Positions 50,780 through 61,744 of a DNA stretch of 64,000 nt are shown here, piece after piece. Under the pieces are notes generated by a model. That model did not search any database. It had not been told where the DNA came from and saw only the letters and a list, made by a program, of their open reading frames with translations. How positions within the stretch are numbered: the first letter of the stretch is position 1; each line of letters begins with the position of its first letter. The stretch comes from Crotophaga sulcirostris. Taxonomy: Eukaryota > Chordata > Aves > Cuculiformes > Crotophagidae. The translations under genes and the position numbers were made by a program. Where the stretch lies: NCBI GenBank assembly GCA_013397455.1, contig VYZB01000168.1, positions 1,020,839 to 1,084,838 on the forward strand, read 5' to 3'.

Positions 50780-51080
50780 GCTGGATGAGGGCAGCTGCAC
50801 AGCAGAAAATTTATTGTGCATCACTTAGGAGATGCAGAATATTTCTTGGACACTTTAATAGATGCATCAGTGTTAACTGATTTGCTCTGAGGCACCATAT
50901 GCTAATCAAATGGGGTGCGATGCATAATGTCACATTAATGTCGTAATAAAGGAAATCTTGATGTGTTCTGTAATGTCTTTATGATTACCTTTAATTTTAG
51001 ATAGCTAGTGAAGGAATGTGTGTTCAATACCTGGATCTGCTGTCTAATTACCTAGGATATAACAAGAACCAAATGTACGA
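50780..51080. promoter_or_regulatory. Candidate enhancer-like conserved block
   Basis: The block has dense homeodomain/POU-type motifs: an octamer variant ATGCTAAT (50899-50906) continuing into a TAATCAAAT, then GCATAATGTCACATTAATG (about 50932-50950), TTATGATTACC (about 50979-50990) and CTAATTACC (about 51044-51052). There is no homopolymer longer than five and no repeat. It resembles deeply conserved developmental elements, but conservation was not checked. Confidence 0.4.
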
Positions 51081-51554
51081 TAAAAGGCCAGGGTTTTTAT
51101 TGGAGATCACTGGTGACAACATAAACCATAAATAAGTCTTACAATCTGTACAAGACTGAAACACCGCAGTCTGATGGGTATGTGAGATTGTTTTAGGCAT
51201 GTTTTGATTCCTTTTCATCTTTAGTCACCAACCTGGAAAAAGGAAATATGTAGACACAGCTTCAAAGCTGTTCCCAGGAGGATTAAGTAGATGGGTCCAA
51301 CAGATGTTTTACATTTACTTCTACAAATAAACATACTTACAGTTCTGTCATTCAATTCAAGCCACCCCTTTTGCTTACCACAGCCTTTCAGGTAAAGTCA
51401 CCTTAAACCTCCTCATCTATTTCATAAATGTTCCTTCTTTTCATAACACACACACACAAAATACACCTACTACTTCAGCTTCTGAGAGTTTGAAGCAATA
51501 CACAGAATAAGTTCTTATTAACAGCATTTGGATTGTTTTATGCAATTTACCTAA
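51081..51554. other. Non-coding DNA with a short (CA)n
   Basis: No gene is recognised. A short (AC)7 run lies at about 51446-51459. Confidence 0.5.
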
Positions 51555-51705
51555 TGCTCCATATATTTTGCACAGGAAAATGGTAACTATTCTCTTTTTA
51601 TGACTGGGAAAACTGAAGCACAGAGTTCCAATAATCTGATTCAAGCAACACAATTTTGGAGGTGGGATTAGGTGCCAGGTCCCACAATTTCTAAATCAGT
51701 ATCTG
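51555..51705 (+). repeat. Ancient MIR/L3-type repeat tail
   Basis: The run 'ttttatgactgggaaaactg', 'aagcacagagttccaataat', 'ctgattcaagcaacacaa', 'ggaggtgggattaggtgcca', 'ggtcccac' parallels 'ttttacagatggggaaactg', 'aggcacagagaggttaagtg', 'acttgcccaaggtcacaca', 'gcagagctgggattagaacc' and 'caggtctcc'. This is a clear match for an element of this age. Confidence 0.65.
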
Positions 51706-52204
51706 AGCAACTAAGTGCTTGGAATGGAGCATCTCACATCAAATAGCGTGTACTAGAAGAAAAGGTTTGGTCATGTTGTATCAGGTAAGAGAGGGATTAG
51801 GATCCCTGTACAAAAGAGGAATCAATTTAATGTGATTTCCCTGCTATCAAAATTCTCATCCAAAATCTGGCACACATATGCACATATTACCGTTCTACCC
51901 TTGTTTTGTAGTAGAACTTTTTAAACCAGGAACCCAGAGAAAACATTTTTTAGCTGAGGTGGTGAAATGAAAACAGAACACTATTGAAAATTTATGTAGC
52001 AGCCTTCTCAACCAGATCTGCTTGATGGTGACCCTTCACACAGGCAGGCTTCAAGGTGTCTTCTCCCCAGGTACATTCAATAGGTACACATGAACAGAGT
52101 TATTTCACACTGGTGTTTTTTAAAATTAAGTTAGGGATCTGGCTATTACAGTTGAAACAGTGAGGAAGGATGGGAAAGAGCGAATTCTGGATCTCTGAGT
52201 TAAA
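51706..52204. other. Non-coding DNA, no gene recognised
   Basis: Nothing nameable; ordinary AT-rich sequence between two old repeats. Confidence 0.5.
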
Positions 52205-52307
52205 TACAATCTGCTACACCAGCATGACCCAGAGAAAAGGATCTGCAAGTCAGTGGAGTCACACTAGGGTAGAAATAGTATAAAACAAGATGAAAATCAG
52301 GCCCAGG
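52205..52307 (+). repeat. Ancient amniote repeat (L3/CR1 type)
   Basis: The segment 'aagtcagtggagtcacact', 'agggtagaaatagtataaaa', 'gatgaaaatcaggcccagg' closely parallels 'aagtcaatggagttacacca', 'gggtaaaatcagtgtaag' and 'gaacagaatcaggcccag'. The preceding 'ctgctacaccagcatgaccc' also fits the family. Confidence 0.55.
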
Positions 52308-53434
52308 AAGTAGAGCAGCAATACTGCCTGGGCCCTAAGAGACAGCCAGAAGCTGATAGAGTAAAATCCTGATGTGCTGCAAGAAACAACCTGCAAGCGA
52401 GTTCCCTATCGGCATCATTAATGCATTCCCCAAAGCAGAAATCAGAAAGTTCTTTCCAGAGAAGCAAAGCAGTTGAAAGAGGATCCGTGTTTAATGACAC
52501 CAGTGAATGTTTTGCCTCATGTACAGACTAAGAAATTGGCTCCTGCTGACTTGGTTTTAACACAGGCTAGGACTATCCCAAAATGCATGGTCAGGATGGT
52601 GCAAGGCAGACTGAGAGGCAGAAAGGAGCCAGTACATAAGAAGTGAGGCAATGAATGGTTTTGCAATTTGTGGTCCCTTCTACCCCTTTGGCTTTCTGGA
52701 ACATGAGACTTAACTTTCGTCACAATCTCTTCTTCTGTCTTCTGCACTTCTGGTAAATGTGGAAAGAAGTGCTCAGGATAAATCAAACATCCCTGTAGAC
52801 CATCTCAGTCTCAGACAAAGAAACAGATTTGAACTCTGCACCTAGGCTGAGAGCTAAGTTTCCAGCTGTTACAGGATTTTAAGTTGGGACTTTGGTTTCA
52901 GTCCAGCTCAAAAAGCATAATGCTGTTACTAGGAAATGAAGATGTCCTTCTCCCTCTTCTTTTCTTCAAAGTTCAGATCTCAAATAAATGTTCCTGTTTC
53001 TAAAGCTAGTCAACAGAGCTGTAAAGAAACCTAGAAGAACAGTTGATACAAAAAGGAAGTCAACTTCTAATCATTGTTCATGGATGTTAGTCTAATATCA
53101 TCATCACAGCCTCTGTGGACCAAGACATCACAACCACTCCAAAAAACACACATTTGCTTAACATCTTTGCTAGCCAGTTCCACATCATTATAGCTTTCTA
53201 CAATTCTTTTTGTATATATTGATGCTATTACCAGTGATAGTTGTAAACTGTCCAAACTCAGAAGTTAGCCAACTTCTAAGAAGCTCATCTACCTGACTTC
53301 TACGCTACAGAAACCAACAGTCCATTTCTTTGTTATGCTTGGTTTTTTCTAGTCCTTAACTCTACCCTGATATATGATGATTCCGTTTTCCCTCATCTGA
53401 CTAATGTAATTCATAAGTTATATGTCACTTTCTG
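52308..53434. other. Non-coding DNA, no gene recognised
   Basis: No gene is recognised. Short minus frames at 52517-52786 and 53067-53255 have no known domain. Confidence 0.5.
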
Positions 53435-53466
53435 TGTTTATATAAAGTCTGTTTATATAAAGTCTG
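53435..53466. repeat. 15-bp tandem duplication
   Basis: TGTTTATATAAAGTC is present twice without a gap (53435-53449 and 53450-53464), identical in both copies, with two further bases continuing the unit. It is probably a recent slippage or small duplication. The unit includes a TATA-like TTATATAAA. Confidence 0.85.
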
Positions 53467-53551
53467 ATTTGTATGGGGGTGCCCTGATTTTTGACCTCTG
53501 TGCACAGTCTCAGTGCTGCATATCAAGATATCTGTTTTATCATCTAAGTCA

Positions 53552-53725
53552 GATCACAGTATCACAGTATTACAAGGTTGGAAAGGACCTTTGAGATCAT
53601 CGAGTCCAACTTATAACCCAACACTAACACCAACTCATCATCTAAATCATGGCACTAAGTGCCTCATCCAACCTCCTCTTAAACACCTCCAAGGACGGCG
53701 ACTCCACCACTTCCCCGGGCATTTG
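53552..53725 (-). mobile_element. CR1 LINE 3' tail, minus strand
   Basis: The plus strand begins 'gatcacagtatcacagtatt' and continues 'caaggttggaaaggacct', 'ttgagatcatcgagtccaac' and 'tccaacctcctcttaaacac'. It runs to 'gactccaccacttccccggg', after which similarity is lost. The leading repeats are decayed CR1 3' octamers. About 175 bases remain, so this is a short 5'-truncated copy from a different CR1 subfamily than the other two. Confidence 0.9.
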
Positions 53726-54207
53726 TTACTATGGTACACCTGGACTTCTTAATATTAATACTGGCCAGTGGATGATCATGAAATAACCTGAAGACGATCA
53801 ACACCAAAGGAGACAGTAGAAATGAAAGACCATGGAATAAACTATAAACAAAAAGCAGGCAATGAAGAGGGATTATAAAAATATTCTAAGTCTTACAAAT
53901 AGTTTAAATTTCTCCCCAGTACATCATTGAAAAACACTGGCTGATACATTATAGACAACATAGTTTCTGTTTATCCTACATATATTTTTGCACCAGAATC
54001 AAAAATTAAAAACAGCGCTTCAGCCCAGCTCCACCTGAAACTTAACTTGAACCTGAAAATTTCTGCATTTGCCTAACCTGTATTTTTATTACTGTTTGTT
54101 CTAAGCTAGCAAGCTTGAGTTTCCACAGAAAACATTTGAACTTAAGTCCTAATCCATATAAACAATGGCAAGAACACATAAGAGCAAGAATCATAAATAT
54201 AAATCTG
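53726..54207. other. Non-coding DNA, no gene recognised
   Basis: Nothing nameable. The first few dozen bases may be a heavily mutated continuation of the CR1. Confidence 0.5.
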
Positions 54208-54241
54208 TTTATTTTATTTTATTTTATTTTATTTTATTTTT
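54208..54241 (+). repeat. (TTTTA)n microsatellite
   Basis: Nearly seven uninterrupted copies of the pentamer TTTTA are present. The tract is pure, so it is likely length-polymorphic. Confidence 0.95.
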
Positions 54242-54609
54242 CATTGCCTGAGTGTTCCATAGCTCTAAGTATTTTTGTGTCCACAGAGGGTAGAAGCATA
54301 TTGCTGGCAGCATACCTAATTAATTCCTACTTGCCTGTTCCATGTAGCTTTCTCATCCTCCCATCCAGCTGACCTATCGTTTCTCTTCAAGACACGCTAA
54401 AATAATGACAATCAAACTAAGGAAAAAGGGAATTATTTAGTTCCAGGAAGCATCAAATCTTGCACCAAGATCAACTAGGCAAAAAGGATCAGTCTATGCC
54501 CTTGGGTTTGTTTTTCTAGGCTCCTCCCTATCTTTCCATCAAAATCAATGGAAATTTAGTCTGGTCTGCAGTGGGTGACCTTTCGATTCTCAAGAGATGT
54601 ATAACACTT
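54242..54609. other. Non-coding DNA, no gene recognised
   Basis: Nothing nameable in this interval. Confidence 0.5.
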
Positions 54610-54710
54610 GGCATTTACTCTGTGTAGCATCTTTCATAAGAAGGGCTCAAAATATTTCTGTATATAAAGTCTCAGAATACCTTCAATGGGAAAGTAAGAA
54701 TTCTCATCAT
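54610..54710 (+). repeat. Ancient MIR/L3-type repeat, 5' part of tail
   Basis: 'gcatttactctgtgtagcat' followed by 'ctttcataagaagggctcaa' and 'aatatttctgtatataaag' parallels 'tagcgcctttcatccgaggatctcaaagcgctttacaaa' in order. The later 'ggaaagtaagaattctcatc' fits 'ggtaggtaagtattattatc'. It is diverged. Confidence 0.45.
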
Positions 54711-55264
54711 TTAATTAATTCATTGTCAAAGGCCAAAATATGAACTAAAGGAGACTGATCCTTCAAGGTGCACAGCTTGCTCAGATTGTGGTGTAGTTGG
54801 TGGGGAGGTGAGCACACTCACCACCCAAAAATCATTAGCCTCTACGACTCAGGTTGGTTTTTAGATCAGAAATTCAGGTCCAGCACTCTTCATCTAATGT
54901 TTTAATCAGTATCCTCACCCACTGCTGGGTCTAGACACAAATGTTAAAAATAACAAGACGTATTTTAAATGAATTTGATTGTGGGGGTGAGTATATGTAC
55001 ATAAACCAGCCAATCCTGAAGTGAGTTTCAGAAGCATGTAAACTGTTACTGCTCCTTTCTCCTGCCAATCAGCAAGCAGAAAGGCTCACTAGGAAGACAA
55101 CAACCTTCACAGAACGTGGATTCCATTCCTGCACTGGCCAGGGCTTACCATATGGTCCTAAGGTAAATGGACACTTTCAGATACTCTGTTCAACTCTATT
55201 TTTTCTCATCACCATGACACTAATGATGAGTGTCTTAATATCAGTAATGTGTTGCCTAAAAACC
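54711..55264. other. Non-coding DNA, no gene recognised
   Basis: Nothing nameable apart from possible decayed continuation of the old repeats on either side. Confidence 0.45.
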
Positions 55265-55405
55265 AGTAAGAAGGAAGGGAGACTGAAGCATAGAAACACT
55301 AAGTAACTTCTGAAGTCATGTGGGATGTCTATTGTAACCAGAGAATTCAACAGTGTTGACACAAGTCATTGTGAAATTAAAGATCTGTCCACTGCGCTGC
55401 AAGGA
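55265..55405 (+). repeat. Ancient MIR/L3-type repeat tail
   Basis: 'gggagactgaagcatagaaa', 'cactaagtaacttctgaagt', 'catgtgggatgtctattgta' and 'accagagaattcaac', then 'ctgtccactgcgctgcaag', parallel 'gggaaactgaggcacagaga', 'ttaagtgacttgcccaaggt', 'cacacaggaagtctgtggca' and 'gccaggaattgaac', then 'ccactagaccatcctgc'. Collinearity over five blocks supports the call. Confidence 0.6.
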
Positions 55406-57280
55406 AAATACAATGTTGTAAACTTCCTTCTGTCTATTTTTGTCTAGCATCCACCCCTTCCCTCCTCATTTGTGGTCACAAAGCTGCTTATTCGCATTAC
55501 ATCCTGAATAGTTCCAAGCTTTCTCTACTGTTGAAGCAAACTGGATGGTTTGAGACTCCTAACAAACATGTATGCAGATAGATGCCTAAATTAGTTAATG
55601 AATCCTGTTAGATGCATCATTATAAGAAAAGAAGGCAGCATGGGGGAAAAGAAGACTTTACCATGGTGCAGGTTGAAAGACAAATGCCCATAGTTCCACT
55701 GGAACACAGCATCTTTTTTTGCTACATAGCAGCAGTAAAACAGAATTAAGTTAGCACGTCACTGAAAATATGATCTCACCTATGGAGGATAATGTGTACC
55801 ATCATCTCAGAGCAATTTGCTGCTCAGTATTCAAAGAGCACCTGAGTTTCTACAATAGGCAGTCTAATTGCGAACATTTGGTGTTAATGTTTGATAACTA
55901 GAAGCACAGCAAAGCCACAGTGTATTTCACAGCAGTATGTGCACTTTCTTTGCTTTAGGGGCAGGATAAGGCATCCATCAGAAGGCGATGAGCTATCTGC
56001 AGTCTTCTTGGAAGGTTTTGACTGTATCAGGAAATAAAGAGATGTTACTAAATGCACCTCAAATAGGTCCAAGTGTGAGACAAAATCACATATAAGTACT
56101 CTTGAAAGAGTCACTTTGAAATGGGGAACAAGGATTTCAGGATTTGAAGCCAAATAAGCAAGGCATTGAAGAAGACGGACGACCTGGTAAGTCAACTACC
56201 AGTCATAAAACTAACAAGCATGGTGCAACATATGCTGTAGGTAGTTGCTCTCAAGCAGCTTTACTTAACTAGCCTGTGTCTCCAGCACAGCCCTGAGAGT
56301 GTTAGTAGTGGAGAAGGTACATGAAAAAATCCTAAAGGTGTCAGCTTGATTGATGCCGAAAAATTTCTTCCAAACCTTATTCTCCAGATATGTGTTTGTG
56401 TTCTTTGACCACAGCTTCTCTTGTCAGTAAAATGAAGGTTCTATTACAACAAAATTCAGCTGTGAGATCTTGTATTTTCTGCAGAATATTCACGAAAATT
56501 TAAAATTCAATATTTCTGGAATATTTTTTTTCAGTTCAGCTAATTCTCTCAAACCTTTGTATAAATTGGTGATGAAAGTTGTTAAAACAAAGACAAATAA
56601 AATACAAATATATCTTGACAACCTTCTTTTTACCTGAATTTCCATGAGCAGACTACCATATTACAACATATTTAATACGTACAGTTAATAAAAGAAAAGG
56701 ACTCTTGCAAATTTTCAGACTGAGTACTTTGCTCGATTGTTAGTTGGGTATTCCTTAGTGCATGCTCCAACCAAGTGCCACTGTTATAAACCTATAAACT
56801 ACCCGACCCATAAAAATTCAACACTAGCTTCAAGTTATATACTGTTACTTACTATTTACTTTATTATATTAGACATCTCCCATGCTCCAGGTATTTTACA
56901 GCTTTTAGGATAGTTAATGCAATTTAAATATATATAGTGACTGTACTGAGTTCTCATTCGGGAAGGGAACTGTAATCTATCAGAAAAAAAGCTAATTACA
57001 GTTTATCCCATTGATTTATTTCTCCCCAAGTCTCCCCTCCCAATTTTTTGTAGGTATTACAAACCTTAGGTTGTAATTTTGATATATGCTGCTAGATAGA
57101 TTAAATACCAACTAATTCTCATATAAAACTGGTAGTTTGATCAATACAGCTAAAAGCTTCATTCCTTACATATGTATTTCTCAGCTTTAGAACTATCAAT
57201 TTGAATCTCACGTGTCAGGATTAGATAATCAGACCAGGAATTCCGCTCCACAGAATTCAACAAATTCTCCTGTTCAAATT
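55406..57280. other. Non-coding DNA, no gene recognised
   Basis: AT-rich. The minus frame 55884-56195 (103 codons) has no known domain. No repeat is recognised. Confidence 0.5.
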
Positions 57281-57505
57281 CTTTAGTCCAGGGGCATCAA
57301 ACTCATGGCCTGTGGGCCAAACCCAGCCCTCCACCTTGTTTTATCCAACCCAGAACCTTGTTTCGACATGATGGCAGCACCGAGCTCCTTGCCCCTGCGC
57401 TCCTGCCAGTGCTGGGCACGTGTGCAGTGTGAGACGTGTGTTACGCTGCACTAGCAGAAGCAGGAGAATAGTGGGAGCTGTGAGTCTGACACCCCTGCTT
57501 TAGTC
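57281..57505. mobile_element. Complete hAT-type non-autonomous element with 8-bp TSD
   Basis: The element body is 57289-57497 (209 bp). It begins CAGGGGCATCAAACTCA and ends in the reverse complement of CAGGGGTGTCAGACTCA, so the 17-bp terminal inverted repeats differ at three positions. It is flanked by a perfect 8-bp direct repeat CTTTAGTC (57281-57288 and 57498-57505). CAGGGG-type ends with an 8-bp target duplication are diagnostic of the hAT superfamily (Charlie-like). The interior is GC- and CpG-rich relative to flanks and has no transposase, so it was mobilised by a transposase from elsewhere. Subfamily not determined. Confidence 0.9.
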
Positions 57506-57839
57506 AGAAAAGAACATTTGATCGCTCTTTGGCATAGGAAAAACGGACTGGATAACCCCGTCAGGTTCTACCAAAGAACACATGCTATTCTTCTGTCATC
57601 TCCTGATTGCCTTCCTCCTTTTCCCTCTGTTCCCTCTCTAGTAAGTAACTGTCTAGGAACAGATTGAAAAGAAAATACCCAACAGAGTTAGAAAAGTCAG
57701 ATTCTGAGAATATTTATTTTCCAGGTTAGAAACACAAGAGAAGACAGTGGAAAACCACCAAGAAGGTTTGCCCTCACGCTCTGTGAGGAACTGAACAAAT
57801 CTGTTTTGTCCTTCCTGTACAATACAAATGGATTTCTCA
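57506..57839. other. Non-coding DNA, no gene recognised
   Basis: Nothing nameable. Confidence 0.5.
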
Positions 57840-57874
57840 CTGAGTGAGTCATTTCATTTCCCAGATAGCCCGTA

Positions 57875-57897
57875 CGTCCTTCTTATGAAGAAGGACG
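57875..57897. repeat. Perfect 10-bp inverted repeat, 3-base loop
   Basis: CGTCCTTCTT-atg-AAGAAGGACG. The arms pair without mismatch and include two CpGs that have not decayed. No T-run follows as in bacterial terminators, and the context is vertebrate. It may be a protein-binding palindrome or chance. Confidence 0.85.
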
Positions 57898-58068
57898 CAG
57901 GAGAAGGGAAAAAACAATAAATAAAAATCACTTGGATTCAGCAGCGATGGGTGTGACATGGGAACCTGATTAGAATGTCATAATGTAGCACTGATATAGG
58001 ATGCTAAAGAGAACAGAGTAAGAAACCTATAAATCTTTTATTTTCAAATAATATTTACTGTCACCCTA

Positions 58069-58121
58069 CAAAAAAAAGGAAGAAAAAATAAAAAAAGAGA
58101 AAAAAAAGCAACCAAAAAACA
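58069..58121 (+). repeat. A-rich low-complexity tract
   Basis: A runs broken by single G or T (aaggaagaaaaaataaaaaaag). No poly(A)-tailed retrocopy is recognisable upstream of it. Confidence 0.8.
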
Positions 58122-58300
58122 GAGCTTGCTGCTGGATCTCCAAAAGGTTTTCTACAATATTTTTGAAGAAGAGAGGAAACTGGAGCCCTTACCATCCACA
58201 GAGGAAAATAAATGGGTGACACTATGCTAATGAAGACAATTCACTCCCAGGATGAGTCATTCAGCAGCAGCAAGGTCTCTGTCCTGCCTGTTGATTCATA

Positions 58301-58630
58301 TTCTTTCCCTTCTAGCATCAAGAAGTTGTCTTAAAAGGGTCGTCTGGATGACCTATCCACTAACAAGTTTGGGTTTGATTTTGTTATTTATTTGGTATTA
58401 GCATAGTGTCACCCTCAGGAGATTTTTCCTTCAGGGATGAAATATCCTCTGGGTTCTCTTCTGTGGGGTGGGACAGAGTGAAGCTTCAAGCAAGACATGA
58501 TGCCAGAAGAACTACAGCAGTAACAAGACATGAGTGGCAGCATATCTGTTGGTGGGAAGGTCAGCATGGCCTCCTCTTCACAGTGCAAAAGTTAAGATAG
58601 TATTCTTTTTTACCTTGAAATCTCATTGTC
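58301..58630. other. Non-coding DNA, no gene recognised
   Basis: Nothing nameable. Confidence 0.5.
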
Positions 58631-58662
58631 GCTGTATGAATAATTTGCTGTATGAATAAATG
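58631..58662. repeat. 16-bp imperfect tandem duplication
   Basis: GCTGTATGAATAATTT (58631-58646) is followed directly by GCTGTATGAATAAATG (58647-58662). The first 13 bases are identical. Confidence 0.75.
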
Positions 58663-61600
58663 GTTCTGTTCTCTCCTCTGCTTTGACACACAGGAGTTTT
58701 CACAGAGATCAGCCCCTCAGACATGAGAACCCGGATGTAAACTGGCACAGGGATGGGATATAGGTCCAATTATGAAAATTTTCCTTGAACAGAGCTGTTT
58801 AAAAATCAACATAAAATGAAGATGTCCACAGTCCTTGTTGCAACAAGTCTATCAGCTGCATAAGAACTCTACATCTGATCCGAATGACTACTGTGGAAAA
58901 AATTGTAAATGTTGTCCTTCAGAATTAGAACACTTCATTTTCATTTAATGACAACTATAATGGTCTTTTTAAGCAGCAAGCAAAAATTAAAATACTATTT
59001 TTAAGTGTGTATTTTTTAAATGTATCACTTTATGGAGATATTACTAACCAGATAGACGGTATGAACTGTCATATTTCTAGTCACTAAAGGCAGCTGAATC
59101 GATATTTCAAACTGGGTCTAATATTTGAATGCAGCAGTAAGGAAGGTGGTGTAATCCACTGTTATAGATTAGATGGCATCTCTATCCTAAATTGCACGTT
59201 ACAGAAGAACCTTTAGTTAGAGAGACTTTTCCTCTAAAGATTGCTGTTTTTTTCTCAATGGTAAATATTCTTTGTAGTAAGTCATTTAGGCCAAGTTTCT
59301 GTGGTGTTCTACAATGCAGAATTTGTCTCATGCATCTATCACATCGCCAATAACACTCAATAAAACATCAAATTAATTATAAAGAAGTATTTAAGATCAA
59401 AATCTTTGATTGCCCATAATGAGATGTCCAATGACGCTAATCGCAGAAAAAGTGTCTGTTTAGAACTAATCATCGGGAACACATTTCAACGTGAAATAAG
59501 CGATGACCAGTATGACAAGAATAATAAAAAAAGAATCAATTGCACATATATTAAGCAGGGGCTTTTATATATTAAATATTCATTTTATGTTTCACATTAA
59601 CAGCAATAGTTTAGTAAATAAACTTTAAAGTTTATTGGGGATTTCTTTACTTTCAGCCATGATCTTTTGAAAGGAAAACACAAGTGTGCGTAGAGAATGC
59701 TATGAAAACCTGAGTTTCACTTCCAAAATTCAGGCGAATAATTTTACTCCAAGTTGTAAGAACACTGATAAAAAGAAATACCTCTTCATGTTTTACTCCT
59801 TTTTTTTTAAAAGGTCGATTGTCTATCAACCAGGGCTCCAATTCTGCTCTCCATGAAATTAAAGGGTGAACTCCCATCTGCTTCAACAGAACCACAAAAG
59901 GGACTCAAATTCTTGATATATTCTGTCTTTTAACTAGTAACAAAATCCTGCACTGACTTTTCCCTGTCCAGACACGCTGATAGTTCTACATTGCTTGGAC
60001 AGAATGCTGAGGGACAAGGAGACATCCAGGCCAATGTGAGACAATTTTCTACCTTTTGTTATAGCAGTGAAAGTTCCAAGCAACTGAACAAAAGCTAAGC
60101 TGTGCTACACCAGGTTTACCAAGCCTCAGTGGCAGCAGTACCCAGTTCTGATATTATATATTAAGCTGCTGGAGGAGACAAATCACTTGTGATAGGCAAA
60201 GACTAGGTGAGCTTTGGAAACTTCTGTTCTCCCTCTTGTTTTTACAGTAGAGGCTGTTCTTGCCTGGAGCTGCTGCAGTGGCAACCCATGGATCATACTC
60301 CCTTATATCATTACCTTGAAAAACATGTGATCCATGCTCCAGTTTATCAGTAAGGATTGGATAGATGGCCCTGTTGAATACAGCTATGTCCTGGCAGCAC
60401 TGTTGCAGTGGCAGGGAAGGGTATCTTGTACTTAGGTTGGATCAGTAGATCTATCTGTGAAGGTTTGGGATGCAAGGGGGCCAGGCAACTCCTGTAGAGA
60501 AGCTGATTTTTTTCTTTGGATGGGGATTGCTTGAGAAGGTTCACATTGGATGTGTTGAACCTCAATGAATGGTGGTTTTGTTATACATATGGTTTGTCCC
60601 CTTTATGGGTAGGTGCACGTCATGTCTCTACAAGTTCCGTCACCCATAGCTTTGGGTGGGCTCCTGGGCTTCTGTCCTACACCTCTGTGCAGAATTACTG
60701 TGTGCTGGTCTGACAGATGTCATGCTCCACTGCAGAGTTAACTCCTGTAGGAAACACTTCTACAACCACTTTCACGTCAGTGACAGAGCCCCCATCTGTT
60801 TAAAAGGAAGGAAAGCATTTCATAGGAATCTCTGGTAGTAATTTTCTGTTGTAATTTCAGTAATTTCTGCTTGTCCCTGATTTCTGTCTCATGTAGCCCC
60901 AGAGTTTTGAGGAAAGGTGCATTGACCTACCCTGGTAGAAGTGCTTGCATAAAGTCCTCGTTTAAAACCAGTTTGTGGTGTTTGCTAAGCCAAACTGGAC
61001 ATCCAGGTGAAAAGTGTACAATTCTTTCTATAACCACTACACAGTCCTTCTACTCATGTCTCTCCTTAGCATTGTTTTCTAATATTTATTATATATTTAA
61101 ATCACTTCTCTGAAGGAGTAGATAGCAATCCACAATAGAAGCCTGCAAGTAGGTACACAAATTGCAGAAATAATAAATGTTAATTCTTCTTCTCAATTTG
61201 GATTCTCTAGTGTCAAAATAATATGCTTAATGTCAACAGAGGTTTTTCACTCAATGGGAATTCACCTTTCCCTCCTCTATCCACGGTCCAATTTTCATTA
61301 AATTTGTAGAAACTGAATACCATTGAGAGGGTTTTTTACAGACAAAACTAAAGGCGGGGGGAGAGGAGGAGAAGGATAAAAAGAGATGGAGAGCAACTTG
61401 GCCATTGGGTTCAAAAGTTTGAGAAAAGGCAAGAATGGAAAACAGAGCTACAATATGAAACTTTAAAACTTGTGTTCTCAGAAATCTGTTCGTAAGAAAG
61501 AATCAAAAAGTATTCTGGTGGTTTCAAATATGTAGTTTCTTGACCTACTTATTATTAATAATATTGGTTCTCATTTTATTCACTTCATTAAGATAATAAA

Positions 61601-61744
61601 CAATAGAGAAAGCAAATAGATTAAAACCATGGGCAAGAATGACAACTTCAAACTAAAATTCTGGTTATACTGGTTGACTGGTCAAACTAAATGCATTGCT
61701 AGCTCCTGAATCTTGTCTTCTGTCTTATACCCTCTCTTCTGTAT
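58663..61744. other. Non-coding DNA, no gene recognised
   Basis: No gene or repeat family is recognised in 3 kb. Frames at 60347-60565 (minus) and 60871-61113 (plus) have no known domain. Confidence 0.5.

Larger units (their letters stand above)
57840..58300. promoter_or_regulatory. Candidate regulatory block with AP-1 sites
   Basis: It contains two exact AP-1 sites TGAGTCA (57845-57851 and 58253-58259), the second followed after one base by the MAF half-site TCAGCA (58261-58266), and a perfect hairpin at 57875-57897. An A-rich patch (58069-58121) splits the block, so the two sides may be unrelated. Regulatory function is inferred from motifs only. Confidence 0.3.

Noticed and set aside
58069..58121. 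Poly(A) tail of a processed pseudogene
   Set aside because: No open frame, gene-like sequence or target duplication lies upstream, and the tract is interrupted by G and T throughout.
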